Assembly (NCBI GenBank): GCA_964412845.1
Contig: CAYPQM010000119.1
Coordinates: forward strand, 1 to 21,249
DNA: 21,249 bases
Source of the DNA: JAWWPY01 sp964412845
GTDB lineage: Bacteria; Actinomycetota; Actinomycetes; Streptosporangiales; Streptosporangiaceae
Reading direction: 5' to 3'
Shown here: piece after piece, positions 7,269 through 13,671 of the stretch
How positions within the stretch are numbered: the first letter of the stretch is position 1
How the letters are laid out: each line of letters starts with the position of its first letter
Notes under the pieces: model-generated
What the model saw: the letters and a program-made list of their open reading frames with translations, nothing else
What the model was told of the DNA's origin: nothing
Database searches by the model: none
Made by a program: the position numbers and the translations under genes

Positions 7269-8362
7269 CCGGCGGGCTCATCCGGCCATTCCCGGCACCG
7301 CCGTTCCCGGCCACCGCGGCGGGCATGGCCCTGGACGTGACCGGCCTCAGCGTCGACTACGGGATCGGCGGCGCGGCGCTGCACGCGGTCGCCGGGGTCA
7401 GCTTGCTGCTGCGGCGGGGTGAGATGCTGGGCCTGGCCGGCGAGTCGGGATCGGGGAAGTCGACGCTCGCCTACGCGATGACCCGGCTGCTCCGCCCGCC
7501 GGGGCGGGTGACCGGCGGCCAGGTCCTGTACCATCCGCGCTCCGGGCCGCCGGTCGACGTGCTCGGCATGAGCCCGGACGGGCTGCGCCGGTTCCGCTGG
7601 GCCGAGCTCGCGATCGTCTTCCAGTCGGCGATGAACGCACTGAATCCGGTCCTGTGCGTGCGGAGCCAGATTGACGATGTGCTGCGGGCGCATGTGCCGC
7701 AGATGGACCGCCGCGCCCGCCGGGAACGGGTAGCCGAGCTGCTCCAGCTCGTCGGCATTCCCGCCGACCGCGCCAAGTCCTACCCGCACGAGCTCTCCGG
7801 CGGAATGCGCCAGCGGGTGACGATCGCGCTGGCGCTGGCGCTCCGGCCGGAAATCATCGTCATGGACGAGCCGACCACGGCGCTGGACGTGGTCATCCAG
7901 CGGCAGATCCTGTCCGAGATCAGGAGGCTGCGCGAGCAGCTCGGATTCGCCGTGCTGTTCATCACCCATGACCTGTCGCTGCTGATCGAGCTGGCGGACA
8001 CGATCGCGATCATGTACGCGGGCAGGCTGGTGGAGCTGGGCTCGGCCGCCGACCTGTACCGTTCGCCGCGCCATCCGTACAGCCGCGGGCTGCTCAACTC
8101 GTTTCCGCCGCTGCACGGGCCGCAGCGCGCGAGCGCCGGGATTCCCGGCTCGCCTCCTGACCTCCGTTCGGTGCCGGCCGGCTGCCCGTTCCACCCGCGT
8201 TGCCAGCGGGCGCACGAGCCGTGCCGCACGCTCGTGCCAGTGCTGCGGCCCAGTCCCGTCGATCCGGATGGCTCCGGGCATCAGGTTGCCTGCCACCTGT
8301 ACAACAAGGGCGGCCCGATGCCGTTGTCGCTCGACGGGGAAGGACCGGCCGGCGATGCCTGA
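7265..8362 (+). CDS. ABC transporter ATPase, DppD/OppD type
   Basis: Nucleotide-binding subunit, 365 residues. Walker A is GESGSGKST (59-67), the Q-loop Gln is in VFQSAMNALNP (about 119), the signature is LSGGMRQRV (176-184), Walker B is IIVMDE (196-201) and the switch His is in FITHDLS. The C-terminal oligopeptide/dipeptide transporter domain is seen in HPYSRGLLNSFPPL and CPFHPRCQRAHEPC, whose cysteines may bind an iron-sulfur cluster as reported for other DppD-type ATPases. The start ATG overlaps the permease stop. An internal ATG at 7325 nearer the conserved domain is the alternative start. It pairs with the following ATPase to form the heterodimeric motor of this transporter. Confidence 0.93.
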   Translation: MTGGLIRPFPAPPFPATAAGMALDVTGLSVDYGIGGAALHAVAGVSLLLRRGEMLGLAGESGSGKSTLAYAMTRLLRPPGRVTGGQVLYHPRSGPPVDVLGMSPDGLRRFRWAELAIVFQSAMNALNPVLCVRSQIDDVLRAHVPQMDRRARRERVAELLQLVGIPADRAKSYPHELSGGMRQRVTIALALALRPEIIVMDEPTTALDVVIQRQILSEIRRLREQLGFAVLFITHDLSLLIELADTIAIMYAGRLVELGSAADLYRSPRHPYSRGLLNSFPPLHGPQRASAGIPGSPPDLRSVPAGCPFHPRCQRAHEPCRTLVPVLRPSPVDPDGSGHQVACHLYNKGGPMPLSLDGEGPAGDA

Positions 8363-9416
8363 CGGCCCCGCTCCCGCACCGGCCCCTGGGCCCGCGCTGG
8401 AGGCCATCGGGCTTACCAAGCACTTCCGGGTCCGCCAGCGGGAACAGGGTTGGTTCAGCGGCCAGAAGAAGGTGCACGCGGTCGACGACGTGTCTCTCAC
8501 GCTGCACCCGGGCACGGTCACCGCGCTGGTCGGCGAATCAGGCTCGGGCAAGTCGACCATCGCCCGCCTGCTGGCCCGGCTGTACCCGCCGACGAGTGGG
8601 ACCATCGCGCTGTTCGGCCGGCCGGTGCAGGGCCATCTGAGGCGGGCATCAAAGCGCTACGCCAGCCAGGTGCAGCTGATCCTGCAGGATCCGTTCTCGT
8701 CGCTGAACCCGGCCCATACGATCCGGTACCACCTGACCCGCCCGCTCCTGATCCACGGATACGCCCGGCGCCGCCGGGACGCCACGGACCGGGTGGCGGC
8801 CCTGCTCGCTGAGGTGAGCCTGGTGCCACCGCAGCAGTTCGCCGAGAAGTTCCCGCACGAGCTTTCCGGCGGCCAGCGCCAGCGGGCCGCGATCGCCCGG
8901 GCCCTGGCGGCCCGTCCCTCGGTGCTGCTGGCCGACGAGCCCGTCTCCATGCTCGACGTATCGATCCGGCTCGGGGTGCTCAACCTTCTCGGCTCCCTCG
9001 CGAGAGAGCGGAACCTCGCGGTCCTCTACATCACCCACGACATCGCCTCGGCCCGCTACTTCGCATCCTCGACCCTGGTCATGTATGCGGGCAGGCTCGT
9101 GGAAGGCGGCCCGTCGGAGGACGTCACGCAGCGGCCGGCCCACCCTTACGCGCAGCTGCTGCTCGCATCAGCGCCGGATCCCGACCGGCTGGGCGCGGCG
9201 CCCTCCGTGCCGAACACCGGAGAACCGCCGAGCCTGATCGATCCGCCGAGCGGCTGCCGCTTCCACCCACGGTGCCCGCATGCCATGCCGGTCTGCGCCG
9301 CCGCCGGCCCGCCGCGTGCCGAGCCGAGCGCGGGGCACTGGGTGCACTGCTGGCTGCACGTGCCTGGCTCGCAATATCCGGCCGGGTTCATGCCGGGTGA
9401 GCAGCAGCCCGCGTGA
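8355..9416 (+). CDS. ABC transporter ATPase, DppF/OppF type
   Basis: Second nucleotide-binding subunit, 353 residues. Walker A is GESGSGKST (60-68), the Q-loop is LILQDPFSSLNP (108-119), the signature is LSGGQRQRA (170-178), Walker B is VLLADE (190-195), followed by the D-loop SMLDVS. The C-terminal extension has HPYAQLLLASAP and a CRFHPRCPHAMPVC cysteine motif. I chose ATG 8355, which overlaps the previous gene by 8 bp with GGAAGGA about 10 nt upstream; an in-frame ATG at 8268 would add 29 unrelated Arg-rich residues read through the upstream gene. It is the last gene of the operon. Short hairpins at 9429-9441 and 9491-9504 may mark its end, but neither is a strong terminator. Confidence 0.92.
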   Translation: MPDGPAPAPAPGPALEAIGLTKHFRVRQREQGWFSGQKKVHAVDDVSLTLHPGTVTALVGESGSGKSTIARLLARLYPPTSGTIALFGRPVQGHLRRASKRYASQVQLILQDPFSSLNPAHTIRYHLTRPLLIHGYARRRRDATDRVAALLAEVSLVPPQQFAEKFPHELSGGQRQRAAIARALAARPSVLLADEPVSMLDVSIRLGVLNLLGSLARERNLAVLYITHDIASARYFASSTLVMYAGRLVEGGPSEDVTQRPAHPYAQLLLASAPDPDRLGAAPSVPNTGEPPSLIDPPSGCRFHPRCPHAMPVCAAAGPPRAEPSAGHWVHCWLHVPGSQYPAGFMPGEQQPA

Positions 9417-9603
9417 CCGGCCCGGTCGCCGTGCCGCACGGAATGGCCAGCCCGACGCCCGAAGTCCTGGTCGCCGCGGGCTGACCGCCGGACGGCCCGC
9501 CGTCTGCGGCACCATCCCGCCGCCGTAGGTACCGTTTGCCGGGAGCGGGCCGGCCAGGTGAGCACGAGATTCTGGTCGGCCCGGACTGGGATGGTGAGGT
9601 CCG
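9417..9603 (+). promoter_or_regulatory. Intergenic region upstream of the LuxR-type gene
   Basis: The 187 bp holds weak hairpins (CCGTG-CCG-CACGG at 9429-9441 and GACGG-CCCG-CCGTC at 9491-9504) and a candidate -10 TACCGT at 9530-9535 in the context GGTACCGTTTGCCGG. The same 15-mer with one change precedes the methyltransferase at 12909-12923. If used, it gives a 5' leader of about 60 nt for the LuxR-type gene. No gene is seen here. Confidence 0.4.
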
Positions 9604-10347
9604 ATGGGTAGCCCATTGACAGTGTCTGAGCGTGATCTGCGTGCGTTGCTGGCCGTCATCGATGACGTGAAGCATGCCGACCTGGTGCCGGGCCAGGTGC
9701 CGGTAGCGCTGCTGGCCGGGTTGGGACGGGTGATCGGATGCGATGACGTCACCTACTGCGACCTCGACGTGCCACGGCAGATCGGCGGCGCCTCCCAGGA
9801 ACTTCAGGACGGCGCATCCGCGGACCCGCATGAGGAGGCGTTCTGGCGGCATTACCACTCGTGCGCCGCATGCTCCTACCAGGATCTCAGCAGCGACGTG
9901 TCGGCAGTGACCATGGTGTCGGATTTCTACTCCGCCCGGCAGTGGCGGGCTCATCCGATGTTCGTCGACTACCTCCGGCACTTTGGCTTACCGGTCGAGA
10001 TGATGCTGAGCCTGCCGCGCCGGCCCGGGCACTCGCGCCGGATATTGTTCTGGCGGACCAGCGGCCGGTTCAGCGAACGGGACCGGCTGCTGGCCGCCCT
10101 GCTCCGGCCGCGCATTGCCGGCATCTGCGCCCGGTCGGAGGGCGGACCCGACGCGGGAAGTCTCACCGATCGGCAGCGGCACCTGATGGCCCTGGTCGCA
10201 CAGGGGTTGAGCAACCGGCAGGCGGTACGGGCACTTGGAGTTGCCGAAGGGACGGTCCGCAAGCACCTGGAGAACATTTACGGCAGGCTCGGGGTTCCCA
10301 ACCGTGCGGCAGCCGTGGCCCGCACCTTCCCCGACTGGCCGCGCTAG
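9604..10347 (+). CDS. LuxR-family HTH transcriptional regulator
   Basis: A 247-residue cytoplasmic DNA-binding protein. The C-terminal 65 residues are a clear LuxR/GerE HTH: SLTDRQRHLMALVAQGLSNR, then AVRALGVAEGTVRKHLENIY, ending GRLGVPNRAAAVA. The N-terminal 175 residues show no receiver phosphoacceptor site and no ATPase motif; they resemble the unnamed sensor domains of many single-domain actinobacterial LuxR proteins. They contain a Cys-rich HSCAACSY at about residues 87-94 that could serve as a metal or redox site, which is speculation. GTGAGG lies 4 nt before ATG 9604. It is codirectional with the transporter but 187 bp away with its own candidate promoter, so control of the transporter is possible but unproven. 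Its stop overlaps the stop of the kelch gene on the other strand. Confidence 0.88.
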   Translation: MGSPLTVSERDLRALLAVIDDVKHADLVPGQVPVALLAGLGRVIGCDDVTYCDLDVPRQIGGASQELQDGASADPHEEAFWRHYHSCAACSYQDLSSDVSAVTMVSDFYSARQWRAHPMFVDYLRHFGLPVEMMLSLPRRPGHSRRILFWRTSGRFSERDRLLAALLRPRIAGICARSEGGPDAGSLTDRQRHLMALVAQGLSNRQAVRALGVAEGTVRKHLENIYGRLGVPNRAAAVARTFPDWPR

Positions 10348-11321
10348 CCCCCCGCCGCACGCGTGGCCGGTCCGATCTGCAGCGCGTCAACCCGGCCGGT
10401 GCCAGCGGTGACGGCTGGCCCGGCGGCGTCAAAGCCCCCGATCGCCAGGACCGTGTCCGGGCGCAGGCTTGCGGAGATGAGGGACGCCCGGCCCGGCCGG
10501 AGCTGCGCCGGCAGGACCTGCCAGCGGTCAGCCCGTGGATCGTAGATTTCGCTGCTGGTGAGTGGCTGGGCGGAGCCGAGAGCCCCACCTGCCCCGCCGA
10601 CCACCACGATCCGGTTTCCCACCGTGGCGACGCCCGGGTTGCCCCGGCCGGTGCTCATCGCCGCCACCGGCCGCCAGGTGCGCAGCTGTGCATCGTAGCG
10701 TTCCACGGTGGCCAGGAACGGGCCATCGGCGACCCCGCCGATGGCGTAAATGTCCCCACCCAGCTCGACCATTTTCAGCAAGCTCCGGGCGGTCGGCATC
10801 GGCGGTTCCGGCCGCCAGCTCCGGGTTCCCGCATCGTAGGAAACCATGGTGTCCAGCGGGATCGCGGTGCTGGTGCCATCGTCACCGCCGGCCACATACA
10901 GGCGATCACCAGCGGCCGCCGCGCCTGCCGCGCCACGCGGGCTCGGCAGCCTCGCCACGGAGGACCAGACGTTGCGGCCCGGGTCGTAGGCCTCGACCAC
11001 ATCGAACGCCTGGCCTGCGGGCGGGTAACCGCCCAGCACATAGACCCGCCCGTCAAGGGCCGCCGCGGCCGGGTTACCCCGGGCTGTGGGCATCGACGGC
11101 AGCCTGTGCCACCTCGCGCCGGGTGAATCTGGCAGCTGCTCCAGGTCGGCCACAGCCGTCTGGAAGCTGGTGTCCGTCCAGCCGCCGGCGGCGTAGACGG
11201 CACCGCCGAGGCTGGCCCCGGCCAGGCCACCACGGGGGACATTGAGCGGTGCCACCGGCCGCCACCCGGCATCCGGCCCGGCCAGCACGTTCTCCGATCC
11301 GCCGCTGATCTTCGTCACCAT
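10344..11321 (-). CDS. Kelch-repeat beta-propeller protein
   Basis: A 325-residue protein made of about six kelch repeats of 47-52 residues, starting near residues 20, 70, 118, 169, 216 and 267. Each has the pattern PxxRG...A..LGxxxYxxGG....VExYDPxxxxW, e.g. MPTARGNPAAAALDGRVYVL followed by GGY. Six blades make a complete propeller, so this looks like an intact stand-alone domain. No signal peptide or membrane helix is seen, so it is probably cytoplasmic or exported without a classical signal. Kelch propellers bind proteins, or occasionally carry an enzyme site; neither can be chosen here. ATG 11321 follows GAGGAGG by 5 nt, a strong ribosome site. The leader carries palindromes described separately. 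It is unrelated in sequence to its neighbours. Confidence 0.88.
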   Translation of the reverse strand: MVTKISGGSENVLAGPDAGWRPVAPLNVPRGGLAGASLGGAVYAAGGWTDTSFQTAVADLEQLPDSPGARWHRLPSMPTARGNPAAAALDGRVYVLGGYPPAGQAFDVVEAYDPGRNVWSSVARLPSPRGAAGAAAAGDRLYVAGGDDGTSTAIPLDTMVSYDAGTRSWRPEPPMPTARSLLKMVELGGDIYAIGGVADGPFLATVERYDAQLRTWRPVAAMSTGRGNPGVATVGNRIVVVGGAGGALGSAQPLTSSEIYDPRADRWQVLPAQLRPGRASLISASLRPDTVLAIGGFDAAGPAVTAGTGRVDALQIGPATRAAGG

Positions 11322-11539
11322 GAGTTCCTCCTCGGCACCTGCACGCGTGCGGTGGTGGCCGGCAGCCGCCGGCCACCCCCCACACTGCGGGCGCCGGCGC
11401 AGTCAAGGACATACGGCGAATGTCGTATGCAGCCGTCAACACGCGGCCGGGCCCGCAGGCCCAGGCGCTGCCTGGCCGTGCGGCCATCAGGCGCGGGTGA
11501 ACGAGTCCCGGGCTCTGCCCATGGATGACTTCGTGGCGG
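11322..11539 (-). promoter_or_regulatory. Leader and promoter region of the kelch gene, with palindromes
   Basis: On the minus strand a -35-like TTGACG (11439-11434) is followed after 18 nt by CGTATG (11415-11410), a plausible but imperfect promoter. The inverted repeat CATACG-N8-CGTATG (11410-11429) covers its -10 end and part of its spacer and would suit a repressor dimer. Downstream lie ACTGCG-N8-CGCAGT (11384-11403), the hairpin at 11354-11377 and the 10-bp palindrome GCACGCGTGC (11341-11350). The hairpins may form in the kelch mRNA leader or end the upstream membrane-protein transcript. Confidence 0.4.
11354..11377 (-). terminator. Perfect 10-bp hairpin between membrane protein and kelch genes
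   Basis: GGTGGCCGGC (11354-11363) and GCCGGCCACC (11368-11377) form a perfect stem with a 4-nt loop. No U-tract follows on the minus strand, as is common in high-GC actinomycetes. It ends 32 bp before the kelch start, so it may be a terminator of the upstream gene or a leader element. Confidence 0.45.
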
Positions 11540-11920
11540 TCAGGATGGCTCATGCTCCGATCCCATGGTGAGCACGTGCCAGAAGGTGGCCGTCCCCCAC
11601 AACGCGAGCGTGGCCACGACGAGGATCTCCAGCGCGTGCGCGCTGTTGCCGATCAGCCCGATGACCCCAGCGATGAGCGCGATGGCGCCGAGCACGGTTG
11701 CGATCCGCCGGAACACCTCGCCCGACCGCGGCTGAGGTCTCGTATACAGGTCGCCGGCCGCGATGACAGCGCAGCCAGTGCCGAGAAACAGCAGCACGGC
11801 GGACGTGGCCCACGCACTGGAGATCAGCAATTGGCTCGTTCCGCCCAGATACGCCGCGTACGCCACGAGGATCACTATGATGACGACGGACGAAACCGCG
11901 TCTCTCCAGGTCAGTCCCAT
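11540..11920 (-). CDS. Small four-helix membrane protein
   Basis: A 126-residue protein with four predicted membrane segments at about 11-30, 36-58, 78-98 and 101-120, short loops and a charged PRSGEVFRR stretch between helices 2 and 3. I do not recognise a named family; the layout resembles small DUF-type actinobacterial membrane proteins. ATG 11920 is chosen because AAGGGGG lies 8 nt upstream and the protein then starts directly before helix 1; the frame stays open to an ATG at 12001, which would add 27 less convincing residues. It is divergent from the low-GC gene at 12078 and 218 bp upstream of the kelch gene on the same strand. Confidence 0.75.
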   Translation of the reverse strand: MGLTWRDAVSSVVIIVILVAYAAYLGGTSQLLISSAWATSAVLLFLGTGCAVIAAGDLYTRPQPRSGEVFRRIATVLGAIALIAGVIGLIGNSAHALEILVVATLALWGTATFWHVLTMGSEHEPS

Positions 11921-12077
11921 TGTCAGCACCCCCTTCGACTCCGCCGAAAGTGCCACCACCAAGTGTGCGCGAAGGTGCCCTGCGGGGGTACTGCGGGGCA
12001 TGTGATGGCTGCTGCCGGCGCAGGGCCGGATCCAGCAGCCGTCCCGGGCTCAGCCAGCTTGAAGAAGGGCGACTGTT

Positions 12078-12821
12078 GTGTCTCTAAGTGACATTCTTGC
12101 GGCAGTCTTTTCTGCTTTCGCGGCGGGGACAGCCCTGCTCACTTTCGTGTATACATTTGCGCTGAAGCCAAGCCTGCGGATTCAAATCGGCCAAGAGATT
12201 GCCCTGCATTACACCACGAACCATCCGGGCGTCGCCGAGGATCGCCGCATGAGGCTCATTCTCACGGCGGATTTCGTCTTCTTGAATAAGGGGGCCCAGC
12301 CGATGGCGATGGCGGAGTTGTTTGGAACTCTATGGCCCAGTGGCTCGCCACAGCCGAGCGCGCCCAACCTCGTGTGGAGACGGTACGAGAAAACCAAGAG
12401 AGTCTCACCTCTGGGAGCCCCGGCAGACTACCGCACGGGTTCAGCTGGCATGGTACAGACGACCATCGTGCCCGGCCGTGACGTCTCGGCCGCGAAGATA
12501 CGACTCTATTCCCTTAGGAGTAATGTCATGTCTGATGGGCTTCACATCCTGAATCTCCGTGCGGTAGACGGCTCAGCGCGAGGCAAGGGCGCTGCGCTGA
12601 CGTGCTTGCTGCATCTCAATGAGAGTGACGCTAACGACTTGACGGAGAATGGAGCTGAGGTAGGCGGAAAGTTTGGCATGAGAATCTCCCTGAAAAGAAC
12701 GGTGGCGGCAAAGGAACTGTCTCGTGAGAACCGCCGTTCACGGGGACCCGCGGCACGTCAGAGATGGGGCGGTTCCAGGGTCGTGTATTTCGAGTCCGAC
12801 GGCCGGTGGGGCGTCTCCTGA
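12078..12821 (+). CDS. Membrane-anchored protein of unknown function, atypical composition
   Basis: I do not recognise this 247-residue protein. It opens with one membrane helix (ILAAVFSAFAAGTALLTFVY, residues 6-25) followed by a soluble part containing LILTADFVFLNKGAQPMAMA near residue 60, which resembles the beta-strand pattern of small immunoglobulin-like or DUF domains often anchored by a single N-terminal helix. The last 35 residues are basic and less ordered. The start is GTG 12078 with AAGGGCG about 8 nt upstream. Base composition and codon use differ from all neighbours: codons such as AAT, CTA, AAA, TCT and ATA are frequent and GC is visibly lower, suggesting recent acquisition. No mobile-element gene lies next to it. 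Confidence 0.72.
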   Translation: MSLSDILAAVFSAFAAGTALLTFVYTFALKPSLRIQIGQEIALHYTTNHPGVAEDRRMRLILTADFVFLNKGAQPMAMAELFGTLWPSGSPQPSAPNLVWRRYEKTKRVSPLGAPADYRTGSAGMVQTTIVPGRDVSAAKIRLYSLRSNVMSDGLHILNLRAVDGSARGKGAALTCLLHLNESDANDLTENGAEVGGKFGMRISLKRTVAAKELSRENRRSRGPAARQRWGGSRVVYFESDGRWGVS

Positions 12822-12904
12822 AATCCGATCGGCGCCGTCCGCTACCGCACCGCTCGACGGCAATGCCACGGGCGCGAAAAATCTGCTAGCAGCTAAGCGG
12901 TCTT

Positions 12905-12922
12905 CTGCGGTACCGTCTGCCG
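12905..12922 (+). promoter_or_regulatory. Candidate leaderless promoter of the methyltransferase
   Basis: TACCGT at 12911-12916 fits the actinobacterial TANNNT -10 and ends 6 nt before the GTG start at 12923, the spacing expected for a leaderless mRNA. No Shine-Dalgarno sequence precedes this GTG. The same motif recurs at 9528-9542. Confidence 0.45.
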
Positions 12923-13663
12923 GTGCAGGATGCCGACGGCTACTTCGGGGAACGAGTCGCGGCGACGTACGACGAGTCGTCGGCGGAGATCTCCGGGCCG
13001 GGCATCGTGGACGCGGCAGCCGATGTTCTGGCCGGGCTCGCGGGCAGCGGCCGGGCCCTGGAACTGGGCATCGGGACTGGGCGCATCGCACTGCCGCTGG
13101 CGCGCCGCGGCGTCCCGGTGCACGGCATCGACATGTCGCGGGCGATGGTTGCCCGGCTGCGGGCCAAGCCGGGCGGCGACGCGATCGGCGTGACGATCGG
13201 AGATTTCGCGACGACGAGGGCGGACGGGGCGTTCTCCGTCGCGTACCTGGTCTTCAACACGATCATGAACCTGACGACGCAGGCCGCGCAGGTCGCCTGT
13301 TTCCGCAACGTCGCGGCGCACCTTGAACCCGGCGGCTGCTTCGTCATCGAGGTCATGATCCCCGATCTGCGCCGGCTCCCGGCCGGGCAGAACACCGTGC
13401 CGTTCCACGTGAGCCCGACCCGATGGGCGTTCGACATCTACGACGTCGCCACCCAGGCGATGAGCTCGAACTACATCGAGGTTACCGGCGGCCGCGGCGA
13501 GTACCGCTCGATCCCCTTCCGGTATGTGTGGCCGGCCGAACTCGACTTGATGGCCCAGATCGCGGGGCTGCGACTGCGCGAACGGTGGGACGGATGGACA
13601 CGGGAACCCTTCACCAGCGAGAGCAGCCAGCATGTCTCGATCTGGGAGAAGCCTGCCCGCTGA
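12923..13663 (+). CDS. Class I SAM-dependent methyltransferase
   Basis: A 246-residue cytoplasmic methyltransferase of the Rossmann type. Motif I is ALELGIGTGRIALPLA (45-60), motif II is GIDMSRAMVARL with the ribose-binding Asp, and then come DFATTRADGAFSVAYLVFNT and the post-motif GGCFVIEVMIP. The N-terminus YFGERVAATYDES is typical of the Methyltransf_25/11 group that acts on small molecules. The substrate cannot be read from sequence. The GTG start has no ribosome site but a -10 6 nt upstream, suggesting leaderless translation. It converges on the HAD gene with only 8 bp between stops, leaving no room for a separate terminator. No biosynthetic partner lies beside it. Confidence 0.9.
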   Translation: MQDADGYFGERVAATYDESSAEISGPGIVDAAADVLAGLAGSGRALELGIGTGRIALPLARRGVPVHGIDMSRAMVARLRAKPGGDAIGVTIGDFATTRADGAFSVAYLVFNTIMNLTTQAAQVACFRNVAAHLEPGGCFVIEVMIPDLRRLPAGQNTVPFHVSPTRWAFDIYDVATQAMSSNYIEVTGGRGEYRSIPFRYVWPAELDLMAQIAGLRLRERWDGWTREPFTSESSQHVSIWEKPAR

Positions 13664-13671
13664 TCTCTGGC

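Noticed and set aside
7079..8605. A 508-codon minus-strand frame opposite the DppD-type ATPase.
   Set aside because: The plus strand shows Walker A, signature and Walker B in order. The minus product has no recognisable domain beyond translated complement.
9604..10347. The LuxR-type protein as a response regulator of a two-component system.
   Set aside because: No receiver-domain phosphoacceptor motif is visible in the N-terminal half and no histidine kinase gene is adjacent.
9861..11126. A 421-codon plus-strand frame spanning the LuxR and kelch genes.
   Set aside because: It crosses two well-supported genes on different strands, and its composition is Arg/Pro-rich without motifs.
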